Shown one piece after another: positions 12,101 to 20,918 of a DNA stretch of 64,000 nt. The position numbers and the translations under genes are program-made. Source of the stretch: Gordionus sp. m RMFG-2023 (lineage: Eukaryota; Nematomorpha; Gordioida; Chordodea; Parachordodidae); assembly GCF_954871325.1 (NCBI RefSeq), contig NC_088779.1, positions 5,396,846-5,460,845 on the forward strand, read 5' to 3'. How positions within the stretch are numbered: position 1 is the first letter of the stretch; each line of letters begins with the position of its first letter. The notes beneath the pieces were generated by a model, which was given only the letters and a program-made list of their open reading frames with translations, made no database searches and had not been told where the DNA came from.

Positions 12101-14279
12101 GCATGCTGATGAATAGATCCCACCAATAAAAACTAAATTCGACGGTAGATGAAAGAATGTTTCCCTATAGATAATCCATAAGAAGTGTTTATTTTTTTTA
12201 AATGATTGATATATCAAGCTATGAAATGATTGCAGGATTTATTGATTTGTTGGTATATCTACTTTGTTAAACGCATCTAAAGCTGATTAACGAATTCATT
12301 GTAATAAATTAAATATTTTGCTTATGGACCAAGACTTATTGTTTGTTTTTATTTCTTTATTTTTAAGGGAATAAACGTTTTGTCGAAAATGGACTTATCA
12401 ATTTATTTAACAATTTTGTTTAGCCTACCCACCCATTTTTGAAATTATTTGATTGATTTCGTTCGAATCATTTATTAATATATTTTTTAGGTAAATTTAC
12501 AAAATATGCAATATTAAATCTTTAAATATAAACCCATCCCACTTATTACACCAGAAAAATATTTTTAAATCGCGAATGTTTTAAAAAAAGGGGAAATAAA
12601 AAGTAAGATTTTCTATATAATTAAAATTACAAGCTTTTTTGAAAACAATTAACAAAAATGGGATTTGATTTGTTTTTTTCAAGTTTTCTTACCTATTTCT
12701 TTTAAAATAATTTGAGCCCCCAATGTCATTGTTTGTACAAAGATCCATTGAAAGGCATCTCGTTTAAATGTCTTTCACAATTCCTCTAAATAACCCTTTC
12801 ATGGTGGACTTCTGTGACTAAACTTTTTAATTCATATAAATACTCTACTCCTCTTAAATTTTAGCCACGCACTAGGTAAACATGTACACACATTTAAAAA
12901 ATGTCTTTTACCACTTCTTCAAATTATCGTCCTCTAAAAGCGTTTTCATCCTGCTCATCTTTTTCGTCAATGGTTACTAGAGTTAATCAAATATGTTTAA
13001 TAGGCTCCTATTAAATTTTTATCAAATCTTGGTCCGATGAGATCCTTTTTAGCTAGGCGATTCTTTATCATTTCTGTCCAGAAATCATTTTAATGAGCCT
13101 ATTTTATAAATCAATTTCGACCACTTATTTTCTACTGCTGATGTGACGGATTTTTAACTATTTAGAGTTACCCAAAATTGCAATTAGCTACGAATAGTAT
13201 GATGCAGTAGTCACCAGTAGTCATTTAGGTCTTTTCAGCGTGACGAGTCAAAAAAATAGTAGCAGACTTAGATTAGGTTGGCAGAACACCTATGTAGAAG
13301 TTTTGGTGTGTGCAGTAGATAGTTTCGGCCATGTAAATTATTTTTTTCTAATTTTTTTCTAATAAATTATGAAAAGAATCCTATTAGATAGGTAGTGACC
13401 TCATCAAAATTTTTTTTAAAATGTTGCCCTTTTATTATATAATTTTAATACTCTGTCTATTTTTCAACAAATTTCTATTTGAAATTTAATACTCCGATTA
13501 TTTTTATTGGTTCTTTTGTCCAATCTTATTGATTCTCTTTAAATATGTAAAATCTTATTTTGAGATCTCAGAAAACGTGTAATTACTTTATTAAATCCAG
13601 TCCCGTCTATGATTTTTAAAATTATTTAAAAAAAAATCTCCGTCACCTATTAACTCGTCCGGCTCAGAGCTCTAAGCATGAGGTATAGTATTAAATTCAA
13701 AAATTAAATTATTCAACATATTCTATGCTTATTAAGATTTTAGAAGTCTTTTTGCAAACTATATTATTTATAATTATATATATAATTTTTTTTGCTTACC
13801 ATATTAAAAAATATCCATATTTGTTTATACGAATGCGTCGGTAGATCTAGATCTTTTATAAACATAGTATCAAATAAGATGGCATCTGCATTGTACCAAT
13901 CGGTTTTATTGTAAGTAACATCACACGAAGTGTATTCACAATTTGTAAACGAAGTTCTACCTAGATCTGTGATATACCATGTAGGATCACCATGAAATGT
14001 ATTCCAAAGTATTATTTTCTTAGTTTTTTCCAATGTTATATTGGTTATTAGAGGTATATCTGATCCATCCAGCATTTGATTTGGAATTTTTGGCTTAGCA
14101 ACGTAGTAGTTCGAATAATCTGATTTTTCTGTCCGTAATTTATTGGAAAATTCTCTTAAATTAGTAGAATGATATACATTTTGAACAATTAAAATTGTAA
14201 TAAATATCGCAGTTATTATATAAAAATATCGACTTTTATTAATTAAAACATTAAGGTATGTCGACAATTTATTTAACAT
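2858..14279 (-). CDS. GT10 alpha-1,3-fucosyltransferase, four exons
   Basis: This gene encodes a Golgi type II membrane enzyme that transfers fucose from GDP-fucose to N-acetylglucosamine-containing glycans (family knowledge). Exons on the minus strand are 14279-13800, 11370-11148, 3688-3371 and 3147-2858, with intron phases 0, 1 and 1, giving about 436 residues. Residues 18-33 form a hydrophobic anchor after a short basic N-terminus. The GT10 signatures appear in order: MESPIHTY across the first splice, FNWTITYLPQSDI, VVSNCYANNRR, then FYLAFENSNCVHYITEKFF with GMVPVVFGA and APPLSFI, and a C-terminal Cys-containing region (CSICEHLH, ISDWWN). The 5' boundary of exon 3 is uncertain (3688 or 3664). 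The long second intron has collected transposons. The subfamily (core alpha-1,3 or Lewis type) cannot be decided. Confidence 0.93.
3371..3688 (-). CDS. Fucosyltransferase exon 3: GDP-fucose-binding signature
   Basis: This exon carries the core family signature (FYLAFENSNCVHYITEKFF, then ALSIGMVPVVFGARY and IAPPLSFI). The donor is GTGAAT at 3370, phase 1. The open frame runs upstream of the conserved part. An acceptor ending at 3689 keeps phase with exon 2 and gives FETIGVRSLEVRGGCS, while one ending at 3665 gives a shorter join. Either version is a few residues shorter than the usual SNC-to-GxC spacing (about 25 residues in the fly enzyme, from memory). Confidence 0.85.
4025..4172. repeat. 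Partial copy of a GGAGTGCTCC-type MITE
   Basis: The right end (GTGGAGCATTCTAATTTTAG) and the internal CCACTCCTAACTCAAAAAT match the better copy at 20235-20468. The left end is eroded. It lies in fucosyltransferase intron 2. A short GGCC-type block (3945-4005) sits just before it. Confidence 0.5.
4173..6536. other. AT-rich intron with a long poly-C run
   Basis: Part of fucosyltransferase intron 2. I see no coding sequence. A run of 24 C residues lies at 6005-6028. The motif GGTTCGAATCGAACC near 5000 is self-complementary and lacks tRNA context. Confidence 0.6.
6537..6960 (+). mobile_element. hAT transposase C-terminal fragment
   Basis: The plus strand reads LKTLFIILATLPIST followed by a broken SFSTLKRIK segment, then LNGLAILNIYKEI and LILDELAKSQRKVDLSL. 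This is the hAT dimerisation region (normally ...ERSFS.LKRIK.YLR......LNGLA...I) with stops in between. The first 60 codons upstream are open but unmatched. No terminal repeats are visible. It lies in fucosyltransferase intron 2, opposite to the gene, and is a dead fragment. Confidence 0.75.
7080..7711. mobile_element. Inverted-repeat element, CACTGAAACTCGGGGAAA type
   Basis: The sequence GTCACTGAAACTCGGGGAAA at 7080-7099 is repeated in inverted form as TTTTCCCCGAGTTTCAGTGAC at 7691-7711. Nothing coding lies between them. The size (about 630 bp) and good terminal match suggest a non-autonomous DNA transposon. I could not define a clear target duplication. Confidence 0.7.
8704..10602 (+). mobile_element. 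hAT transposon copy 1, with perfect 8-bp target duplication
   Basis: CTTGGCTC occurs at both 8696-8703 and 10603-10610. The element between starts CATTGGCGTACGCAG and ends in the inverse of CAGGCCCGTACGCAG, so terminal repeats and an 8-bp duplication both fit hAT. Inside, on the plus strand, are degraded pieces of a ZMYM1-like transposase: a C.TRW-type region near 9040-9190, a SYDALLAE segment near 9615, ALHYFKHILDQIPNVLK near 9695, FLRRIT at 9797-9812 and STCESRLKGIGFFEY at 10218-10262. The coding part is broken by stops and by a nested GGCC-type MITE (9810-10201). It lies in fucosyltransferase intron 2. A reversed relative sits at 26583-28443. Confidence 0.92.
9810..10201. repeat. GGCC/A-tract MITE nested in hAT copy 1
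   Basis: It starts CAGAGGCCTGCAG and ends CTGCAGGTCTCTG. It is made of GGCCCGG-like blocks separated by T(6-8)A(4-9) tracts, with the shared core GATTTTTATAGCTAATAAT near 10000. It splits the transposase reading between RRIT and the following TY..RSSTC. The same insertion is present in hAT copy 2. Confidence 0.8.
11148..11370 (-). CDS. Fucosyltransferase exon 2
   Basis: The acceptor ends ATAG at 11371. The exon encodes ESPIHTYGDLTSYDYIFNWT, the Y.PQSDI.NPY segment and VVSNCYANNRRF. It ends one base into a codon at a GTGAGA donor (11147). The FNWT..Y...SDI block and the V.SNC motif are diagnostic of GT10. An internal GTAAGA at about 11207 looks like a donor but lies inside conserved coding sequence, so I read through it. 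Confidence 0.92.
11371..13799. other. Fucosyltransferase intron 1 with an unassigned reverse-strand open frame
   Basis: This is an intron of 2.4 kb, mostly AT-rich. On the minus strand a frame of about 118 codons runs from about 12165 to 11799, following an acceptor-like TATCTATAG. It encodes a hydrophobic, Leu/Phe-rich peptide (residues such as WWDLFISMLFCGDQG and IRSENSLILYSSF) with a higher G+C than its surroundings. I do not recognise it. Nothing else stands out. Confidence 0.4.
13800..14279 (-). CDS. Fucosyltransferase exon 1: anchor, stem and start of catalytic domain
   Basis: It starts at ATG 14279 and encodes 160 residues: cytoplasmic tail, membrane anchor (residues 18-33), stem, and the first catalytic segment (KKIILWNTFHGDP, then YKQIWIFFNM). 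It ends in phase 0 at ATG followed by the donor GTAAGC at 13799. Splicing to exon 2 recreates NMESP, the conserved (M)ESP motif of GT10 enzymes, which confirms the junction. Confidence 0.93.
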
Positions 14280-14910
14280 GGTAAAAAAGTGATGGGCTTA
14301 TTTAAAAAATTATATTACAATTATACATTATTTAGCGTATAAATTTTCATTTCAATAATTTTTTTTTAAATTTTATTTTGTTTACTTAATTTTGTATAAA
14401 TAAATTATTTGCAATAACTTTTCTTAGTTAAGGCTAAAGTAAATATATATATTTTTTGAAAAAATTATTATACTACCCTAGATTATTTGGACGATAGGCT
14501 GTCCTGGTGTAAGTAGTGCGAATATATTCATCAAGCTTTGATTAAAACTTCATAATCATATATAAAAATTTAATTCTCATAGTCTCAATTAATATCCTTT
14601 TTTCTAATATTGAAATAGATTGTATTATATAATAATATAGAATAACTTAGAAAATATATTCTGATAAAAAATTAAATGGGCTGGCTAATCGAGTCCAATA
14701 AGGCGTTTACTTATGAAGAGTAATAGGTTCTTCAACATCCTTAAATTTATTAAAACATTTTTTAAAACGAGACATTCAAATAATCGTCAATTTAGAGATA
14801 TGTTTATTGTTAAGGGTAACGTAAATATATATTTTTTTAAAAAATTAGACGATAGGCTTGAATTGGTGTAAGTAGTGCGAATATTATATTCATCAAGCTA
14901 TCATTATAAT
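14280..14910. repeat. Region upstream of the fucosyltransferase start, with a duplicated segment
   Basis: Two diverged direct copies of about 110-130 bp lie at roughly 14420-14540 and 14805-14902. They share ACGATAGGCT, GGTGTAAGTAGTGCGAATAT and ATTCATCAAGCT. The GGTGTAAGTAGTG part resembles a tRNA A box. See the B-box-like match at 19567-19577, beyond the palindrome that begins at 14911. Confidence 0.5.
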
Positions 14911-15044
14911 TAGTGTTGTTAATCGACTAATTTAACGACTAATTTAGTCGACTAAAAGAACTAATTAAGTCGACTAAAAGAAATAAATAAGTCGACTAAA
15001 TGAAGTCATAACACTATTTTTGAACTTTTTTAAAATTTATTAGG

Positions 15045-15553
15045 TAAAAATATATGTTGTAAAGATGTAAAAATAAAATTTCAGTGAAGATATATTATCA
15101 TAGAAAAATATTAATTAAAATCGTTATTTTTGAAAAGTAATTAGGTAAAAATACATATATTGTAAATGTGTAAAAATAAAATTTCAGTGAAGATGTACCA
15201 TATAAAAGTGACAATTGTCATAATCGTTATTTGTGAACTTAATTGAATTTTTTTAAAACAAATAGGTAAAAATATATATTGTAAAGATGTTAAAATAAAA
15301 TTTCAGTGAAGATGTACCATAGAAAAGTGACAATTGTCATAATCGTTATTTTTTAACTTTTTTTAATTTTTTTAAAGTAAATAGGTAAAAATATATATTG
15401 TAAAGATGTTAAAATAAAATTTCAGTGAAGATTTACTATAGAAAAGTGACAATTATCGTTATTTTTTAATTTTTTTGAATTTTTTTAAAGTAAATAGGTA
15501 AGAATATATATTGTAAAGATGTTAAAATAAAATTTAAGTGAAGATGTACCATT
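15045..15553 (+). repeat. Left subterminal tandem repeats of the palindrome
   Basis: Five copies of a unit of 101-121 bp, recognised by TAGGTAAAAATATATATTGT starting near 15041, 15142, 15263, 15382 and 15495. Each unit also has AAAATTTCAGTGAAGATG and, in later copies, GTGACAATTGTC. The right arm carries about six inverted copies at 18720-19330. Confidence 0.85.
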
Positions 15554-15569
15554 TCCCGAATACTATGGT

Positions 15570-16000
15570 GGCCCCTTGGCCGATTACATAATCCATCAAA
15601 GAGGAAGGAACATAAAGGATGATTCAGAATTAAAATCTAAAATTATACAGCTACTAGAACATAATAATGGATTGACGATAAAAAATATAGTGGAAAATTT
15701 ACCACCTCATCTCAAAATGAGTGATTTGGAAATATCTAGATGCCTTTCAATGGGATCGAGCAGGAAAAGGGTTGGAAAAGAACCCGATAGACAGAATTCC
15801 CCTTCGTAAATAATATTGCCTAAATATGATGAACGTGCCATTTCAAAATATATTCTATTTAGATGAAACAGGCTTCAATTCCCACGTCATTTCCCACTAT
15901 GGATGGGCACCTTTGGGTAAAAGGCCATCCGTCAAACTCCCTCCTTCAAAGGGGAAAAACGTATCGGTTTTATGCACCATAGGAATTAATGATTTTTAAT
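15570..16000 (+). pseudogene. Left-arm transposase remnant, Tc1/IS630 type
   Basis: The frame at 15576-15809 reads ADYIIHQRGRNIKDDSELK, then KIIQLLEHNNGLTIKNI and a helix-turn-helix-like ISRCL...SSRKRVGKEPDR. After a frame break the sequence at 15827-16000 reads FYLDETGFNSHVISHYGWAP followed by GKRPSVKLPPSKGKNVSV, the first catalytic Asp region of the DDE domain. The C-terminal half is deleted relative to the right arm. It cannot encode an active enzyme. Confidence 0.8.
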
Positions 16001-16590
16001 AAATTATTACACTAGATAATTATTTAATATAGATATATTTTTTCGTTATATTATGTGCAATACAAATAGAAAAATAAATATTTTTTGATCTTTTATTATG
16101 TAAATAAGATATACATTAAATAAAGATTTCACAAGTCATTTTCGAAACTTTAATATAAGAAAGGTAAATTTGATAGAAAATAAAAATAAACAATGGAGAA
16201 ATAAGTTAAAAATGATCATATGAAAAAAGTGTTTATAAAAAGTTTCGGGATAATATTATATTTTATTTATTTTTTTTAATATTAATTTAATTGTTTATAT
16301 TTTTTAATTTTCTCCAAGATAAAAAAAAATAAATAACAAAATATTTTTTTCTTATAATTATCGTCTAGCTGGCACCAAAGGGAAGGGAAATTATTTTATT
16401 TTTTTGGATAAAAAATTCATTGTTTTTTAAACAATTTTTTTTTACCAAGGCGGGAAGGGGGGGGGGCGGGAGAGGTATTTTTATTTTAATTTAAGAAAGG
16501 ATATTAATTTTTAGAATATACTGATGGAATAAAAAGATTAATTTTAAGCAATAGTATTGTAATTGTAAAATTTTAAATCATGATTTAAAT

Positions 16591-17087
16591 CAGAGAGATG
16601 TAGAGGTACCATGTGCAAGGTCCTGCTGGGATTTTTTTTAAAAAAATTGGATTTGGGCTAGGTGGGGCCGAATAATTTTTAAGAAAATTTGGGCCGGGTC
16701 GGGTGGGCCTTAGAAATTTTTTTAAAATATCAATTTTATGATTAATTTTTTATGTAAAATTTAAATATTTTATTTTTTTTTATAGAAACTAGATACCACA
16801 TATAATAAATATCGTTTAATTAGAGAAATTATACAAATCAATTTCTGTATTTAAATTAATTCGAGCCGGGCCGGTAAATTTTTTTAAAAAAAATTTCGTT
16901 CCTTCCGGGGTAAACTTTTTTAAAAATATTTCGGGCCGGGCCGGGCCTGAAAAATTAGGCCTGATGAAAGGCCCTCCCGACCTGGCCCAAATTTTCATAA
17001 AAATTATTCGGCCCCACCCAGCCCAAATCCAATTTTTTTTAAAAAATCCCGGCAGGACTTTGCACATGGTACCTCTACATCTCTCTG
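16591..17087. repeat. GGCC-type MITE at the exact centre of the palindrome
   Basis: It starts CAGAGAG and ends CTCTCTG, with ATTTAAAT on both sides (16583-16590 and 17088-17095), an 8-bp duplication that is also self-complementary. The outer 115-120 bp at each side are inverted copies of one another (for example GAGGTACCATGTGCAAGGTC). The inner 260 bp (about 16709-16967) contain further GGGCCGGGCC and T/A-tract blocks. Confidence 0.75.
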
Positions 17088-17860
17088 ATTTAAATCATGA
17101 TTTAAAATTTTACAATTACAATACTATTCTTAAAATTAATCTTTTTATTCCATCAGTATATTCTAAAAATTAATAAATATCTTTTCGTAAATTAAAATAA
17201 AAATACCTCTCCCCCCCCCCTCCCCCCTCCCGTCTTGGTAAAAAAAAATTATTTAAAAAACAATCAATTTTATATCCAAAATAAAATAATTTCCCTTCCC
17301 TTTGGTGCCAGCTAGACGATAATTATAAGAAAAAAATATTTTGTTATTTATTTTTTTTTATCTTGGAGAAAATTAAAAATATAAACAATTAAATTAATAT
17401 TAAAAAAAATAAAAATTATATAAAAATAAATAAAATATAATATTTTTTTTTTCCGGTCATTGGTTACTTTATTTGAATCCCGATACTTTTTATAAACACT
17501 TTTTTCATATGATCATTTTTAACTTATTTCTTCATTGTTTATTTTATTTTCTATCATTTACCTTTCTTATATTAAAGTTTCGAAAATGACTTGTGAAATC
17601 TTTATTTAATGTATATCTTATTTATATAATAAAAGATCAAAAAATATTTATTTTTCTATTTGTATTGCACATAATATAACGAAAAAATATATCTATATTA
17701 AATAATAATCTAGTGTAATAATTTATTAAATTAATTGTTCAAAGGAATAGATCGGATTCCCTCTTCGATATATCGTATCGTATGTGAATAGAAGGCTGTG
17801 AAATTGAAATTAGTGAAATTAAGTAATAGGCTAGTAATTGCCTCAATTATATGAATTCTG

Positions 17861-18690
17861 TTATTGGGTTGGATATATTGAACTTAACTGATTTTTCAAA
17901 ACGCCAAAAAAATTCTCAATGGGGTCTAATTGAAGGGAATAGGGGGTATGAGCTCGGTAAATGGGCGCATTATCCATTATTATTAACGAATTCAACGGTA
18001 AAATGCAAAGTTGTTAAAGGATCTAGATACAAGTATCTAGATCCTGTATCTAGATATAAAAATGTGGTATCTGTATCTGTAACTAGATAGATTTTTGATT
18101 AAAATATCTGTATCTAGATATTGATTTAGACAATGTATCTGTATCTAGATCCATTTAAAAAGTAAACAACTCTGGTAAAATGTATGATAATTCATCCAGG
18201 TAAGTTTTGAATTTTATTGATGTAAATTCCCCGTATATAATCATGTATTTTTTGAAATCATTAATTCCTATGGTGCATAAAACCGATACGTTTTTCCCCT
18301 TTGAAGGAGGGAGTTTGACGGATGGCCTCTTACCCAAAGGTGCCCATCCATAGTGGGAAATGACGTGGGAATTGAAGCCTGTTTCATCTAAATAGAATAT
18401 ATTTTGAAATGGCACGTTCATCATATTTAGGCAATATTCTTTACGAATATTTTAACATCTGGGGAATTCCGTCTATCGGGTTCTTTTCCAACCCTTTTCC
18501 TGCTCCATCCTATTGATTTAAGGCATCTAGATATTCCCGAATCACTCATTTTGAGAAGAGGTGGTAAATTTTCCATTATATTTTTTATCGTCAATCCATT
18601 ATTATGTTCTAGTAGCCGTATAATTTTAGATTTTAATTCTGAATCATCCTTTTTGTCCCTTCCTCTTTGATGGATTATGTAATCAGCCAA
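17861..18690 (-). pseudogene. Right-arm transposase, Tc1/IS630 type, longer copy
   Basis: On the minus strand, 18690-18427 reads ADYIIHQRGRDKKDDSELK, LLEHNNGLTIKNIMENLPP and a DNA-binding helix segment ending GWSRKRVGKEPDR. Then 18424-18155 reads IFYLDETGFNSHVISHYGW..GKRPSVKLPPSKGKNVSVLC..GIND and TYLDELSYILPEL. Beyond a nested insert, a third open frame near 17990-17861 reads IIMDNAPIYRAH, PYSLQLDPIENFFGVLKNQL. These give the three catalytic acidic residues of a DDE/D enzyme (DETG, MDNAP, DPIEN). The spacing from the second Asp to the Glu is only 19 residues, so some sequence is missing. Stops separate the pieces and the true start codon is unclear. Confidence 0.85.
18009..18172. repeat. Nested MITE with GATCTAGATAC repeats
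   Basis: TTGTTAAAGGATCTAGATAC at the left and the inverse of GTTGTTTAC...GGATCTAGATAC at the right bracket repeated TATCTAGAT/TATCTGTATC motifs, including the palindrome GGATCTAGATAC-AA-GTATCTAGATCC. It interrupts the right-arm transposase between the PELF and IIMDNAP parts and is absent from the left arm, where the whole region is missing. Confidence 0.6.
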
Positions 18691-18714
18691 GGGGGCACCG
18701 TAGTATTCGGGGAA

Positions 18715-19330
18715 TGGTACATCTTCACTGAAATTTTATTTTAACATCTTTACAATATATATTTTTACCTATTTGTTTAAAAAAAATTCAAAAATGTTCA
18801 CAAATAACGATTATGACAATTGTCACTTTTATATGGTACATTTCACTGAAATAATAATATATATTTTTACCTAATTACTTTAAAAAAATTTAAAAAAAGT
18901 TAAAAAATAACGAATATGACAATTGTCACTCTTCTATGGTACATCTTCACTGAAATTTTATTTTAACATCTTTACAATATATATTTTTACCTATTTATTT
19001 TAAAAAATTTCAAAAAAGTTCACAAATAACGATTATGGCAATTGTCTTTTATATGGTACATCTTCTATGAAATTTTATTTTAACATCCTTACAATATATA
19101 TTTTTACCTATTTACTTTAAAAAAAGTTAAAAAATAACGATTATGACAATTGTCACTCTCCTATGGTACATCTTCACTGAAATTTTATTTTAACACATTT
19201 ACAATATATATATTTTTACCTATTTACTTTTCAAAAATTACGATTTTGTTAATTAATATTTTTCTATGATGCTACCATCTTCATTGAAATTTTATTTTTA
19301 CATCTTTACAACATATATTTTTACCTAAAA
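18715..19330 (-). repeat. Right subterminal tandem repeats of the palindrome
   Basis: About six inverted copies of the 15045-15553 unit, marked by ATATATTTTTACCTA, GACAATTGTCAC and TACATCTTCACTGAAATTTT. They lie between the transposase start and the right terminal repeat (19365-19546), which itself consists of repeated AGTCGACTA motifs. Confidence 0.8.
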
Positions 19331-19546
19331 AATTTAAAAAAAATTCAAAAATAACGATTATGACTTAATTTAGTCGACTTTATTAGTTCTTTTAGTCGCT
19401 AAATTAATCGCTTTAGTCGACTATATTAGTCGTTTTAGTCGACTAATAGACTAATTGAGTTGCTAAAGTTTTTAGTCTAATTTTTCGACTAAAACTATTA
19501 GTTAGTCGTCTGTTAGTCGAGTAAATTTAGTCGATTAACAACACTA

Positions 19547-20234
19547 CTTACAACGATGGTTTTGGGTTCGAATCCCAGCAAAGATCATGTTTTTTTCTTA
19601 ATCCAACATGGTGGTTCAGTCCTTGGGGGGATGATATATAGGAGGCCGCTCGACCATTTGATTACGTTATAATATATGTTAAATAATAGGGTCTTATTAC
19701 ATTTTAATAATTTTAATCGGTGTTTAGCAAATTAGGTTGGTATTTAGAAAATTGCTATAAGTTGACTTGGCAGTATCTATAATTAACAAAATATCAATAT
19801 GTGGTCGGGTCTAGGGTTTAGGGGGTCAGATTTTTTTAAAAAAAATTCTATAATATTTAAATTGAATATGGGTATCATATACTTCGTAAGTCAGCTATTT
19901 ATTTTTCTTATTAGTGATATTGACTTTCACATAATATAGATAGATCAACGTATTAATGAATGGGGTTGGCCTCCATAATATAAATTTAATTTGATTAAAT
20001 TCATTTTCTTTTAGTACATTTATTTTTAATCTTCCTGTTGATATTAATAAATTTCTTGTCACAACAAATCTTAAACTTTCTTCAGTAGCCAGGCCCTCAA
20101 TAAAATAATAAAATGTCAAATTGAATAGAATTTTAAGAAATAAAAGAGAATAAAACAATTTTTTTAAAAAAAATCATTTTTGGGTTCTTTTAAAATTATT
20201 TTTTTATGGTTTATTTTTTTATATTAATACGGCG
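19547..20234. other. tRNA-like B box next to the palindrome, then AT-rich DNA
   Basis: GGTTCGAATCC at 19567-19577 is an exact pol III B-box match, inside TTGGG-TTCGAAT-CCCAG, which can form a T arm. No complete tRNA can be folded here. The left flank of the palindrome carries an A-box-like sequence, so this may be a tRNA-derived SINE split by the insertion. From 19620 to 20234 I see only AT-rich DNA and chance frames. Confidence 0.45.
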
Positions 20235-20468
20235 GGCTAGAATTGGAGTGCTCCACTTGCGATAAGGTTTAAAAGAAAAGAAACATTAAAGTTTAAAATC
20301 AAATATAGGAAGAAAACCTTATTGATCAATATAGACAGAGCTAAACTTTGGCTAAAATTAATATTTTTTAATCTAGTTTTTATTTTTATTTTTATAATAA
20401 ATAAGTTATTATCCACTTCCAACTCAAAAATTTTGAAAATGTCGAGTGGAGCACTCCAATTTTAGGCC
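20235..20468. mobile_element. MITE with ends AATTGGAGTGCTCCACT
   Basis: GGCTAGAATTGGAGTGCTCC at the left is mirrored by GGAGCACTCCAATTTTAGGCC at the right (20448-20468). The interior is AT-rich and non-coding. A partial relative lies at 4025-4172. The size and symmetry fit a MITE. Confidence 0.7.
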
Positions 20469-20697
20469 GACGAATATGAATTTTTTTTTTTAAATTTTCA
20501 ATTCCAAATATTCAAAACGTATATAAAATATATATGTAAAATTACATAAACTAAAATATTTTTTTTTAAAAAAAAACTGTGGTGAGGGATTAAAAAATTA
20601 TTTTGTCGGGCATAGAACCGAGGATGGAGATAAAATTAGATCTACATATCTCAGTAGATATTTTTTGTCTGAGATATAAATTTTCTCTATGATGTCC

Positions 20698-20918
20698 AGT
20701 GATGTTTGTTAGCTTTTCACCTAAAGTTTTTGAAAAATAGAATTACATCTTCTTCCTATTGTAAATATTACGCAAGACTGAAGATCTTGCTCATAGATGG
20801 CACAAAGATCTAGACATCAATTAGCGAAATCTAGAGGCTTAGGCAATATTTTTCTGGCTAAAATATTGAATTAGCCGTTTTTAAAAATCGACTCAAAACG
20901 AGCCGTTTAACAACACTA
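20698..20918. mobile_element. TAGTGTTGTTAA-family MITE, eroded left end
   Basis: The right half is clear: GAAGATCTTGCTCATAGATG, TTTTTCTGGCTAAAATATTG, TTAAAAATCGACTCAAAACG and AGCCGTTTAACAACACTA. The left end is only vaguely preserved. Other members lie at 40211-40426, 46523-46739, 51057-51274, 54997-55174 and 62503-62721. Confidence 0.7.

Larger units (their letters stand above)
14911..19546. mobile_element. 4.6-kb palindromic Tc1/IS630-type transposon
   Basis: The left end TAGTGTTGTTAATCGACTAA and the right end (inverse of the same) are bounded by TA at 14911-14912 and 19545-19546, as expected for Tc1/mariner/IS630 elements. The two halves are inverted copies of each other. Left 15045-15553 and right 18715-19330 hold the same tandem repeats. 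Left 15576-16000 and right 18690-18253 hold the same transposase segments. Left 16000-16590 pairs with right 17088-17736. The left arm lacks about 510 bp present in the right arm (17737-18253, the transposase C-terminus plus a nested insert). The centre is filled by a GGCC-type MITE (16591-17087). Confidence 0.85.
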
